From positions 1 to 23,086 of the forward strand of contig CAZEHO010000040.1 in NCBI GenBank assembly GCA_964511945.1: DNA of 23,086 nt. The letters run 5' to 3'. Positions 14,907 to 22,496 of the stretch are shown in pieces. This stretch comes from CAZEHO01 sp964511945. Its GTDB lineage: Bacteria; Actinomycetota; Acidimicrobiia; Spongiisociales; UBA11373. How positions within the stretch are numbered: the stretch's first letter is position 1; every line of letters starts with the position of its first letter. The notes beneath the pieces were generated by a model, which searched no databases, was not told the origin of the DNA, and saw nothing but the letters and a program-made list of their open reading frames with translations. The position numbers and the translations under genes were made by a program.

Positions 14907-15962
14907 ATGACCCGCATTGCGGTGATCCCAGGGGACGGCACCGGCCCGGAGGTCGTCGCCGAGGCCCGCAAGGTCCTCGATGCGGCAGCGGCGCGCTTCG
15001 GCCTCGAACTCGAGTACCGGGAGCACGACATCGGCGGCGAGCGCTACATGGCAACCGGCGAGGTTCTCCCCGATCCGGTGCTCAAGGATCTGGGTGAGTC
15101 CGACGCCATCCTGATGGGTGCCATCGGTCACCCCGACGTGCAGCCCGGCATCCTGGAACGCGGAATCATCCTTCGTATCCGCCGCGAGCTGAACCAGTAC
15201 ATCAACCTGCGGCCGATCAAGCTCCACCCCGGGGTCACCTCGCCCCTGCGCGACAAGGGTCCCGACGACATCGATATGGTCGTTGTCCGGGAGAACAGCG
15301 AGGGGCTCTACATCGGGGGCGGCGGCTTCGCCCATCACGGCACGCCCGACGAGGTCGCCACCGAACTGGCCGTCAACACCAGGGCCGGGATCGAACGCTG
15401 CGTCCGCTACGCGTTCCAGGTCGCCGAGAACCGGCCCCGCCGCCACCTGACGCTCTGCGGCAAGTCCAACGTCCTGGTCTACGGCCACGACCTGTGGACA
15501 CGGGTGTTCAACGAAGTCTCAGCCGAGTACCCCGACGTCACGACCTCCTACGCCAACGTGGATGCGCTGTGCCTGTGGATGGTCGAAAGCCCGGAGCGCT
15601 ACGACGTGGTGGTCACCGACAACATGTTCGGCGACATCATCACCGACCTCGGCGCAGCCATTCAAGGTGGCCTCGGCATCGCCGCCGGGGTGAACCTCAA
15701 CCCCGACGGGGTGTCGATGTTCGAGCCGATCGGCGGCACCGCACCCGACTTCACCGGGACCGGCAAGATCAACCCGCTGGCGGCCATCTCCGCCGCCGGC
15801 ATGCTGCTCACCCACACCGGGGCGGGTGAGGCCGGTGCTTCCGTCGAAGCTGCCGTCGCCGCGGTGGCCGGAACCATGCCGTCGCAGCGGGCCGGCGAGA
15901 TGGGGGCCGCCACATCCGAGATCGGCGATCGGGCGGCGGCGATCGTGGCTGGAGGTGCGTGA
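14907..15962 (+). CDS. leuB: 3-isopropylmalate dehydrogenase
   Basis: A 351-residue beta-decarboxylating dehydrogenase. IAVIPGDGTGPEVVAEA begins the protein, followed by LRIRRELNQYINLRP (substrate-binding arginines) and GVTSPL, VVRENSEGLYIGGGG, and NMFGDIITDLGA with the metal aspartates, then FEPIGGTAPDFTGTGKINPLA. The spaced GTPDEVATELAVNTRAGIERCVR segment is characteristic of actinobacterial LeuB. It oxidises 3-isopropylmalate for leucine and, with CimA present, probably also 3-methylmalate on the citramalate route. The RENSEG motif is shared with isocitrate/tartrate-type relatives, but the position between ilvC and leuCD settles the assignment. Its TGA overlaps the leuC ATG by one base. 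Confidence 0.94.
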   Translation: MTRIAVIPGDGTGPEVVAEARKVLDAAAARFGLELEYREHDIGGERYMATGEVLPDPVLKDLGESDAILMGAIGHPDVQPGILERGIILRIRRELNQYINLRPIKLHPGVTSPLRDKGPDDIDMVVVRENSEGLYIGGGGFAHHGTPDEVATELAVNTRAGIERCVRYAFQVAENRPRRHLTLCGKSNVLVYGHDLWTRVFNEVSAEYPDVTTSYANVDALCLWMVESPERYDVVVTDNMFGDIITDLGAAIQGGLGIAAGVNLNPDGVSMFEPIGGTAPDFTGTGKINPLAAISAAGMLLTHTGAGEAGASVEAAVAAVAGTMPSQRAGEMGAATSEIGDRAAAIVAGGA

Positions 15963-17362
15963 TGGCCGCCACCATGCTCGACAAGATCTGGGAGCGCCAT
16001 GCGATCTCCAGCGCGCCCCGCGAACCCGATCTGCTGTACATCGACCTGCACCTGGTGCACGAGGTCACCTCACCGCAGGCGTTCGAAGCACTGCGGATGG
16101 CCGGCCGCTCGGTGCGGCGCCCGGATCTGACCCTGGCCACCGTCGACCACGGAGTGCCGACCACCGACCGGGAACTCGGAATCACCGATCCCCTGTCGAA
16201 GATCCAGATCGACACCCTGGTCGAGAACTGCAGGTCCAACGGGATCCTGCTGTTCGGGGTGGATGACCCCCGCCAGGGCATCGTGCACGTCATCGGACCC
16301 GAGCAGGGGTTCGTGCAACCCGGGATGACCGTGGTGTGCGGCGACAGCCATACCGCAACTCACGGCGCGTTCGGGGCACTCGGATTCGGCATCGGGACAT
16401 CTGAAGTCGAGCACGTTCTGGCCACCCAGACCCTGTGGCAGCAGAAGCCCAAGTCGATGGCCATCAACGTTGACGGGGACCTGCCGCCGGGCATCACCGC
16501 CAAGGATGTGATCTTGGGCATTATCGCCCGGATCGGCGTCGGGGGCGGCACCGGCTATGTCATCGAGTACCGCGGGGAAGCCATCCGCTCCCTCTCCATG
16601 GAGGGCCGGATGACGATCTGCAACATGTCGATCGAGGCCGGAGCCCGCGCCGGCATGATCGCCCCCGACGAGACCACCTTTGCCTACCTGAAGGACCGGA
16701 TCCACGCTCCCAAGGGAACCGAGTGGGACCAGGCGATCGATGATTGGCGTGGGCTCGGGTCGGATCCGGACGCCCGGTTCGATACCGAAGTCCACATCGA
16801 TGCCGCCGAACTCGAGCCCTACGTGAGTTGGGGAACGAACCCGGCACAGACGATTCCGGTCGGCGCCGCGGTTCCCTCCCCCGATGCCTTCACCGATCCC
16901 ATCGAGCAGGAGGCAGCCGCCCGAGCCCTGGAGTACATGGACCTGGAGGCCGGGACCGCGATGACCGAGATCACCGTCGACCGGGTGTTCATCGGCTCCT
17001 GCACCAACGCCCGGATCGAGGACCTGCGTGCCGCAGCAGCGGTCATCGACGGACGCACGGTGCACCCGTCGGTGTCCGCCATGGTCGTGCCCGGCTCAGG
17101 CCTGGTGAAGCTGCAAGCCGAATCGGAGGGTCTCGACCGGGTCTTCACAGACGCCGGGTTCGAGTGGCGTGACGCCGGGTGCTCGATGTGCCTGGCCATG
17201 AACCCCGACGTGCTCGGAGCAGGCGAACGCTGCGCCTCGACGTCGAACCGCAACTTCGAGGGCCGCCAGGGCAGGGGCGGACGTACCCACCTGGTCAGCC
17301 CGACCATGGCCGCCGCCGCTGCGGTCACCGGCCGCTTCGTCGACATCCGGGAGTGGAACTGA
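15962..17362 (+). CDS. leuC: 3-isopropylmalate dehydratase, large subunit
   Basis: A 466-residue aconitase-family subunit that, with LeuD, isomerises 2- to 3-isopropylmalate and can also handle citramalate. The three [4Fe-4S] ligands are Cys347 (FIGSCTNARIEDL), Cys407 and Cys410 (AGCSMCLAMNPD), the same numbers as in E. coli LeuC. Other signatures are LYIDLHLVHEVTSPQAFE, VDHGVPT, CGDSHTATHGAFGALGFGIGTSEVEHVLATQ and the ending STSNRNFEGRQGRGGRTHLVSP. A GTG at 15959 is also in frame, but ATG 15962 is preferred because GGAGGT lies five bases before it. One base separates the gene from leuD. Confidence 0.97.
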   Translation: MAATMLDKIWERHAISSAPREPDLLYIDLHLVHEVTSPQAFEALRMAGRSVRRPDLTLATVDHGVPTTDRELGITDPLSKIQIDTLVENCRSNGILLFGVDDPRQGIVHVIGPEQGFVQPGMTVVCGDSHTATHGAFGALGFGIGTSEVEHVLATQTLWQQKPKSMAINVDGDLPPGITAKDVILGIIARIGVGGGTGYVIEYRGEAIRSLSMEGRMTICNMSIEAGARAGMIAPDETTFAYLKDRIHAPKGTEWDQAIDDWRGLGSDPDARFDTEVHIDAAELEPYVSWGTNPAQTIPVGAAVPSPDAFTDPIEQEAAARALEYMDLEAGTAMTEITVDRVFIGSCTNARIEDLRAAAAVIDGRTVHPSVSAMVVPGSGLVKLQAESEGLDRVFTDAGFEWRDAGCSMCLAMNPDVLGAGERCASTSNRNFEGRQGRGGRTHLVSPTMAAAAAVTGRFVDIREWN

Positions 17363-17363
17363 C

Positions 17364-17999
17364 ATGGAACCCGTCAGTGTGATCACCGGAACTGCAGCGC
17401 CGATGCCCGGCGCCAACATCGACACCGATCAGATCGTCCCCCACCGTTTCCTCAAGCGGGTGGCCCGCTCCGGGTTCGGCGAGGTGCTGTTCTTCGACTG
17501 GGCCCACGACACCGACGGCAACCCCAATCCCGACTTCGTGCTGAACCGCCGGGAGCGGCAGGGCGTGTCGGTCCTCGTTGCCGGCCCCAACTTCGGATCT
17601 GGGTCGTCCCGGGAGCACGCCGCATGGGCGGTGCAGGACTTCGGGTTCCGAGCCGTGATCGCCGAATCCTTCGCCGACATCTTCCGGGGCAACTGCCACA
17701 AGATCGGCGTGCTGCCCGTGGCCCTCGACGGCGCCGCGGTCACCGAACTGATGCAGCTGGTGACCGCCGACCCGGCCCTCGAGGTGACCGTCGACCTGCC
17801 GGCTCAGACCGTGAGCGCCGGCGGCTTCCGAGCTTCTTTCGAGATCGATTCCTTCGTCAAGCAGGCCTTCCTCGAGGGCCTCGACGACATCGACCGCACC
17901 CTGGAACGGGAGGTCACGATCGCCGCCCATGAGCGAGTACGACCCGCCTACCTCCCCACCATCCCCACCCCTGAGTATTCGATCGGAGACCGGCAATGA
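17364..17999 (+). CDS. leuD: 3-isopropylmalate dehydratase, small subunit
   Basis: A 211-residue swivelling-domain partner of LeuC. It shows GANIDTDQIVPHRFLK, AGPNFGSGSSREHAAWAVQDFGFRAVIAESFADIFRGNCHKIGVLPV, and the C-terminal DDIDRTLE helix, all standard for LeuD. Length is normal for the roughly 200-residue bacterial form. It begins one base after leuC and its TGA overlaps the ilvE ATG (ATGA). It completes the isomerase for leucine synthesis and, probably, the citramalate-to-methylmalate step for isoleucine. Confidence 0.97.
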   Translation: MEPVSVITGTAAPMPGANIDTDQIVPHRFLKRVARSGFGEVLFFDWAHDTDGNPNPDFVLNRRERQGVSVLVAGPNFGSGSSREHAAWAVQDFGFRAVIAESFADIFRGNCHKIGVLPVALDGAAVTELMQLVTADPALEVTVDLPAQTVSAGGFRASFEIDSFVKQAFLEGLDDIDRTLEREVTIAAHERVRPAYLPTIPTPEYSIGDRQ

Positions 18000-18910
18000 A
18001 CTTCAACAACCACCACATCTGGGACGACGGGAAGCTCCTCCCCTGGGAGGAGGCCACCACCCACATCCTCACCCACGCCCTCCACTACGGCAGCGGTGTG
18101 TTCGAAGGCATCCGGGCGTACGACACGGGCAGCGGCACCGCCGGGTTCCGCATGAAGGATCACTTCAGGCGGCTGCATCGCTCCGCGGCCTCCTACCGGA
18201 TGGACCTGAAGTGGTCCGTGGACGATTTGTTCATCGCGGCCAAAGAAGTCATCGGGATCAACGGGTTCACGGCGTGTTACATCCGTCCGATCGTGTTCTT
18301 CGAGACCGGAGCGCTGGGGCTCGACACCACCCACGCCGGAATCCGCACCGCCATCGCGGCCTGGGAGTGGGGCGCCTACCTCGGCGACGACGGCGTGAAG
18401 AACGGGATCCGGGCCCGCATGGCGTCGTGGCGCCGGTTCGGAGCCGCCTCGTTCCCCAACGCCAAGGCCACCGGCACCTACATCAACAGCATCCTCGCCA
18501 AGACCGAGGCCGTTCAGGACGGCTACCACGAGGCGATCATGCTCAACGCCGACGGCTTCGTGTCGGAGGCGACCGGCGAGAACCTCTTCGCCGTCGGCAA
18601 GGGCGTCGTCTACACGCCACCGCTGTCGGCCGGGTGCCTCGATGGAATCACCCGCGACACGGTCATGACCCTGCTGCGTGACGAGGGCCTCCGGGTGGTT
18701 GAGGCCGACCTCACCAAAGAGGACCTGTACAAGGCCGAGGAGCTGTTTCTCACCGGCACCGCCGCAGAGGTCACTCCGATCCGCGAGATCGACGACCGGC
18801 CGGTCGGCGACGGTGAGCCGGGAGAGGTGACCCGTCTTGCCCAGCGGATCTACTCGGAGACGGTGCGGGGCAAGTTGCCGCAGTACCGGCATTGGCTCGA
18901 TTTCGTGTGA
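17996..18910 (+). CDS. ilvE: Branched-chain amino acid aminotransferase
   Basis: A 304-residue fold-type IV PLP aminotransferase that performs the last step for Ile, Val and Leu with glutamate as amino donor. Motifs are HALHYGSGVFEGIRAY (30s), CYIRPIVFFETGALG, the Schiff-base Lys157 in FPNAKATGTYINSILAKTEA, GFVSEATGENLF with the cofactor-binding Glu, and LFLTGTAAEVTPIREID. The spacing matches E. coli-type IlvE rather than the longer eukaryotic-like form used by many mycobacteria. It is the last gene of the operon; its stop codon lies inside a 13-bp perfect hairpin. Confidence 0.96.
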   Translation: MNFNNHHIWDDGKLLPWEEATTHILTHALHYGSGVFEGIRAYDTGSGTAGFRMKDHFRRLHRSAASYRMDLKWSVDDLFIAAKEVIGINGFTACYIRPIVFFETGALGLDTTHAGIRTAIAAWEWGAYLGDDGVKNGIRARMASWRRFGAASFPNAKATGTYINSILAKTEAVQDGYHEAIMLNADGFVSEATGENLFAVGKGVVYTPPLSAGCLDGITRDTVMTLLRDEGLRVVEADLTKEDLYKAEELFLTGTAAEVTPIREIDDRPVGDGEPGEVTRLAQRIYSETVRGKLPQYRHWLDFV

Positions 18911-18932
18911 TCGGCCTACGGCCGATCACACG
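18904..18932 (+). terminator. 13-bp perfect hairpin at the ilvE stop codon
   Basis: CGTGTGATCGGCC (18904-18916), loop TAC, GGCCGATCACACG (18920-18932). The ilvE TGA (18908-18910) is inside the left arm. There is no U-tract, so it is either a U-less terminator or an mRNA 3'-end stabiliser. Confidence 0.6.
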
Positions 18933-18966
18933 GCAACGAGGCCCGTCGCTCATTTCTCGACTGAGC

Positions 18967-18995
18967 TTGCCAAACCGCCGATGTCCCACTACCTT
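18967..18995 (+). promoter_or_regulatory. Predicted promoter of the aroF-pheA-lysA operon
   Basis: TTGCCA (18967-18972), a 17-base spacer and TACCTT (18990-18995). The distance from the -10 box to the leader peptide ATG is 12 bases, exactly as in the ilvB operon, so the transcript would begin about five bases before the ATG. Confidence 0.6.
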
Positions 18996-19007
18996 CCTCG
19001 CCAACAT

Positions 19008-19076
19008 ATGCAGATGACCTACGTGTATTCGTTCGCCTTTACCGGGGCTCCGGCCCGGGTCTTGGCTGCGCGCTGA
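19008..19076 (+). CDS. Aromatic operon leader peptide (Tyr/Phe-rich)
   Basis: A 22-residue open frame beginning MQMTYVYSFAF. Tyr5 (TAC), Tyr7 (TAT), Phe9 (TTC) and Phe11 (TTT) alternate with other residues, and the tail is Ala/Arg-rich. There is no Trp. It precedes an intrinsic-terminator-like hairpin and a DAHP synthase/chorismate mutase plus prephenate dehydratase operon, so it is most simply a sensor of charged Tyr- and Phe-tRNA. The frame is open further upstream, but the promoter spacing and the MQM start shared with the ilvB leader point to ATG 19008. Confidence 0.85.
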   Translation: MQMTYVYSFAFTGAPARVLAAR

Positions 19077-19103
19077 CGTAGAGCACCACCACCAACACCC
19101 AGG

Positions 19104-19134
19104 ACCCGGAGCCGGCGCTCCGGGTTTCGTGTTT
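19104..19134 (+). terminator. aroF-pheA-lysA attenuator
   Basis: ACCCGGAG (19104-19111), loop CCGGCG, CTCCGGGT (19118-19125), followed by the T-rich TTCGTGTTT. The left arm also matches the leader: CCGGAGCC (19106-19113) is complementary to GGCTCCGG (19046-19053), and GACCCGG (19103-19109) to CCGGGTC (19055-19061). Either pairing would prevent the terminator, so they are candidate antiterminators just beyond the Tyr/Phe codons. The T-run is interrupted, so termination may be incomplete. Confidence 0.75.
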
Positions 19135-19169
19135 CCCGGGCGCCGGTCCATAGAAAGGACCGAACGGCC

Positions 19170-20264
19170 ATGAGCGATCCAACGCTCCTCAAGAGTCACC
19201 GAACTCCCGACGCCGCCCGCAGCGTGATCGAGGTCGGCGCAGTGCGTTTTGGCAACGGCACCTACCCGGTGATCGCCGGGCCGTGCGCCGTGGAATCCGA
19301 GGCCCAGGTGATCGAGGCGGCCGAGATCGTCGCCGGCACGGGTGCCGCCATGCTCCGGGGCGGAACCTTCAAGCCGCGCACGTCGCCATACTCGTTCCAG
19401 GGACTGGGCCGGGAAGGGCTTCGCCTCCTCGCCGCCGCCGGCCGGGCCGTCGGCCTGCCGACGGTGACCGAGGTCATGGAACCCGAAGAGGTCCATGTCG
19501 TCGCAGAGTCCGCCGACATGCTGCAGATCGGATCACGCAACATGCAGAACTTCCCGCTCCTGCGTGCTGCGGGCAAGTCCGGCCGGCCGGTCATGCTGAA
19601 GCGGGGCCTGGCCGCGACGATCGATGAATGGCTCCTGGCCGCCGAGTATCTGCTCGCCGAGGGCAACGGGGACGTCGTGCTCTGTGAGCGGGGGATCCGG
19701 ACCTTCGAGTCACGAACCCGCAACACGCTCGACATCAGCGCGGTGCCGGTAGTCCAGCGCATGAGCCACCTGCCGGTGATCGTGGATCCGAGCCATGCCA
19801 CCGGGGACCGGGAACTCATCACCCCGCTGGCACTCGCCGGCAAGGCGGTCGGAGCCGACGGAATGATGGTCGAGGTCCACCCCGACCCCGCGGTGGCATT
19901 GTCCGACGGCCCGCAGCAACTCGATGCGGCCGACTTCGCCAGTCTGATGAACGCCCTCGGGGTGGCCGGACCGCGAACCGAGATCGACGCCATCGACCGG
20001 GAGATCGTCCGGCTGATCGCCCGCCGCCGCGAGCACGCCGTCGCCATCGCCGAGGCCAAGACCGCCCGGGGCATTGCACTGCGCACCCCGGAACGCGAGG
20101 AGGAACTCCTCGTCAATCTCGAAGCGGTCGCAGCCGAACACGGAATCGAGCCGTCCGACGTCCGCCGGGTCTTCGAGCTGCTGCTTCGCCAATCGCGTCG
20201 GGAGCAGCGGCGGCGGGTCGCAGGCATCGGCCCGGTTCCTTCCGCCGGCGCGGTGAGCGCATGA
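19170..20264 (+). CDS. Bifunctional DAHP synthase / chorismate mutase
   Basis: A 364-residue fusion. Residues about 20-265 form a class I-beta (KDO8P synthase-like) DAHP synthase without an N-terminal regulatory domain: AGPCAVES (metal ligand Cys39), MLRGGTFKPRTSPYSFQG, LQIGSRNMQNF, MLKRG and VDPSHATG (His209). Residues about 268-350 are an AroQ chorismate mutase whose catalytic positions by alignment to the E. coli domain are Arg269, Arg286, Lys297, Arg309, Glu310 and Gln346. It would make DAHP from phosphoenolpyruvate and erythrose-4-phosphate, and prephenate from chorismate. In related fusions the mutase domain serves as the allosteric sensor, so inhibition by prephenate or chorismate is possible. 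Fusions with the mutase at the C-terminus are best known in Bacteroidetes; the Bacillus-type has it at the N-terminus. Its TGA overlaps the pheA start (ATGA). Confidence 0.93.
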   Translation: MSDPTLLKSHRTPDAARSVIEVGAVRFGNGTYPVIAGPCAVESEAQVIEAAEIVAGTGAAMLRGGTFKPRTSPYSFQGLGREGLRLLAAAGRAVGLPTVTEVMEPEEVHVVAESADMLQIGSRNMQNFPLLRAAGKSGRPVMLKRGLAATIDEWLLAAEYLLAEGNGDVVLCERGIRTFESRTRNTLDISAVPVVQRMSHLPVIVDPSHATGDRELITPLALAGKAVGADGMMVEVHPDPAVALSDGPQQLDAADFASLMNALGVAGPRTEIDAIDREIVRLIARRREHAVAIAEAKTARGIALRTPEREEELLVNLEAVAAEHGIEPSDVRRVFELLLRQSRREQRRRVAGIGPVPSAGAVSA

Positions 20265-21097
20265 CGATGCCCGCAACCCTCCCCATGCGCATCGGCTATC
20301 AGGGTGAGCCCCACTCCTACAGCCACCAGGCCATCGAAACCCTGTACCCGGAAGCGCAAGCTGTCGGCATGTCGTCGTTCGCCGGCGCATTCGCCGGGCT
20401 CGCCGACGGCCGCGTCGACCGGCTCATGCTGCCGATCGAGAACTCGACCACCGGCAGCGTGCTCGAGGTGCTGGACGGCCTCGTCGAGACCGACACCGCC
20501 ATCGTGCGCGAGCACTACTCCGAGATCCGCCACGCACTCATCGGCATCCCCGATGCGGATCCCACTGCGGTTCGCCGAGTGCTGTCCCACCCTGAGGCGC
20601 TCCGCCAGACCAAAGAGACTCTGGTGGCCCGCGGCTGGGAGCCGGTTCCGGTCACCGACACGGCTGGCGCGGTCCGCGAGGTCGCCGAGCGCGGCGACCC
20701 GACTCTGGCGGCACTGGGCCCACCCCGCTCCGGCCACCCCCACGGCCTCGAGGTGCTGGCTTCCGATGTCATCGACCGCGACCACAACACCACCCGATTC
20801 GTAGTGCTCACCCCGGGGGACCCGCTCATCCCCGATGATGCCGACAAGAGCTCGATCTGCTTCTCCACCGCCCACCGCCCCGGCGCCCTGGCATTGGCCC
20901 TCACCGAGCTCGGACTCCGCGGTGCCAATCTGACCCGCATCGAGTCGCGGCCCGGGACCAGCGCCTGGTCGTACCGCTTCTACGTCGACCTCCTCCATGA
21001 GCCCGGGGAGGCCGGCGTCCGCCGCATCCTCGATCCGCTGCCGGCGGCCGTCGACGCGCTGTATCACCTCGGCTCATACCGGGCCGCCCACGCATGA
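20261..21097 (+). CDS. pheA: Prephenate dehydratase
   Basis: A 278-residue monofunctional dehydratase converting prephenate to phenylpyruvate for phenylalanine. Motifs are IGYQGEPHSYSHQA, LPIENSTTGSV (58-68), SHPEALRQTKETL (109-121) and the catalytic Thr-Arg-Phe at 178-180 (DRDHNTTRFVVL). A C-terminal ACT domain (about 195-275) has RPGALALAL and LTRIESRP, the phenylalanine-binding ESRP motif. The usual AAIAS segment is replaced by AALGPPRS, a small deviation. ATG 20261 is chosen for the ATGA overlap with the fusion gene; ATGs at 20267 and 20285 are also in frame. Prephenate comes from the mutase domain encoded just upstream. Confidence 0.94.
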   Translation: MTMPATLPMRIGYQGEPHSYSHQAIETLYPEAQAVGMSSFAGAFAGLADGRVDRLMLPIENSTTGSVLEVLDGLVETDTAIVREHYSEIRHALIGIPDADPTAVRRVLSHPEALRQTKETLVARGWEPVPVTDTAGAVREVAERGDPTLAALGPPRSGHPHGLEVLASDVIDRDHNTTRFVVLTPGDPLIPDDADKSSICFSTAHRPGALALALTELGLRGANLTRIESRPGTSAWSYRFYVDLLHEPGEAGVRRILDPLPAAVDALYHLGSYRAAHA

Positions 21098-22398
21098 TCT
21101 CCTCTCCATGGCCGCTGTCGGCCGAGCTCGACGGCCGCTCGGTGATGATGGTCGGCGGCACCAGCCTCGATGAGGCCGCAGCCCAGTTCGGCACCCCGCT
21201 GTGGGTTGTCGATGAGGGCGACCTTCGAACCCGGTGCCGGAGGTACCGCGAGGGGTTCGACGGTGCCACGGTCGCCTACGCCTCCAAGGCATGGTGTACC
21301 ACCGGCATCCTCCAGATCGCCGCCGCCGAGGGGCTGGCGATCGATGTGGCGTCGGCCGGGGAGCTGTACACCGCACAGCGGGCCGGTGTCCCGATGGAAC
21401 TGGTCATCCTCCACGGCAACAACAAAGGGGACGACGAACTCCGGATGGCGGCGGAGCTCGGAGTCGGCAGGGTGGTGCTCGACAGCTTTGACGAACTCGA
21501 TCGGATCGAGCGCATCGGAGCCGAGCTGGGCCATACCTTCCGGTGCTGGCTCCGGATCACCCCGGGGATCGACGCCCATACCCACCACTACGTGCGCACC
21601 GGCCACGACGACTCGAAGTTCGGGTTCACGCTGTCGCTGGGCTTGGCCGACGAGGCGATCGCCCGGGCGCTGCAACTCGACCATGTCGAGCTCACCGGAG
21701 TCCACGCTCACATCGGATCCCAGATCTTTGGAGCCGGGCCGCTCGTGGCCAACGCCGAGGTGCTGTTCGAGGTCCTGGCGGCGTGGCGGGACCGCCACGG
21801 CATCGTCCTCGAGGAGCTGAACGCCGGCGGCGGCATGGCCATCCGCTACACCCACGAGGATCATCCGGTGACGCCCGCGGACTACGGCCGCGCCCTGGGA
21901 GAAGCGTTGACCGCGGCCGCCGCCCATCACGGCTATCCCGCTCCCCATCTGTTCGTCGAGCCGGGCCGGGCACTGATCGGGCCCTCGACTATCACGCTGT
22001 ACCGGGTCGGCACGGTGAAACGCCTCCCGGGTATCCGGACCTACGTCAGCGTCGACGGCGGCATGAGCGACAACATCCGCCCGGCGCTCTACGACGCCGA
22101 GCACGAAGTCGCCCTCGCCGGGCGGATCTCCGAGGCGCCACTCGAACCGGTCACGGTGGTGGGCAAACACTGCGAATCTGGCGACCTGGTGCGCGAGCAC
22201 GCCGCACTCCCATCCGACCTGGCACCCGGAGATCTGCTGGCGGTGGCCGCCACCGGCGCCTACACCGAGGCGATGGCCAGCAACTACAACCGGCTCCCCC
22301 GCCCCGGGGCCGTGATCGTCGGCGATCGGGGACCTCGCTGGCTGGTGCGGCGGGAGACCCTCGACGACGTCGTCGCGAGGGATGTGCCGTTCGCCTGA
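21094..22398 (+). CDS. lysA: Diaminopimelate decarboxylase
   Basis: A 434-residue fold-type III PLP enzyme making L-lysine from meso-diaminopimelate. Lys65 in VAYASKAW binds the cofactor; HAHIGSQIF, ELNAGGGMAIRY, FVEPGRALIGPS (phosphate and cofactor contacts), VDGGMSDNIRPALY and GKHCESGD (Cys360-Glu361, which reaches into the partner active site of the dimer) are all present, as is TGAYTEAMASNYNRLPRP. These motifs favour lysine over arginine or ornithine decarboxylation. It overlaps pheA by ATGA and so shares the Tyr/Phe-attenuated transcript, an unusual pairing of lysine with aromatic synthesis. The operon ends in a 17-bp hairpin. Confidence 0.96.
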   Translation: MISSPWPLSAELDGRSVMMVGGTSLDEAAAQFGTPLWVVDEGDLRTRCRRYREGFDGATVAYASKAWCTTGILQIAAAEGLAIDVASAGELYTAQRAGVPMELVILHGNNKGDDELRMAAELGVGRVVLDSFDELDRIERIGAELGHTFRCWLRITPGIDAHTHHYVRTGHDDSKFGFTLSLGLADEAIARALQLDHVELTGVHAHIGSQIFGAGPLVANAEVLFEVLAAWRDRHGIVLEELNAGGGMAIRYTHEDHPVTPADYGRALGEALTAAAAHHGYPAPHLFVEPGRALIGPSTITLYRVGTVKRLPGIRTYVSVDGGMSDNIRPALYDAEHEVALAGRISEAPLEPVTVVGKHCESGDLVREHAALPSDLAPGDLLAVAATGAYTEAMASNYNRLPRPGAVIVGDRGPRWLVRRETLDDVVARDVPFA

Positions 22399-22411
22399 AG
22401 AGACTTCCGTG

Positions 22412-22451
22412 GCGCGATGGAGGCGGGCTCTCGGGCCCGCCTCCATCGCGC
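22412..22451 (+). terminator. 17-bp perfect hairpin after lysA
   Basis: GCGCGATGGAGGCGGGC (22412-22428), loop TCTCGG, then the exact complement (22435-22451). It begins 13 bases after the lysA stop. It lacks a U-tract; it is probably a U-less terminator, since a separate gene with its own ribosome site follows. Confidence 0.75.
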
Positions 22452-22496
22452 GATCGGTCGATCAGGGTCGGTAGGGTGCGGGAGAGGAGGTCCGGG

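Noticed and set aside
13986..15488. 500-codon antisense frame across ilvC and leuB
   Set aside because: It crosses two well-supported genes and their junction and is explained by codon bias on the opposite strand.
19262..21067. 601-codon antisense frame across the DAHP synthase fusion and pheA
   Set aside because: Same reason: the plus-strand genes are complete, and the antisense protein is low-complexity Arg/Ser/Pro in part.
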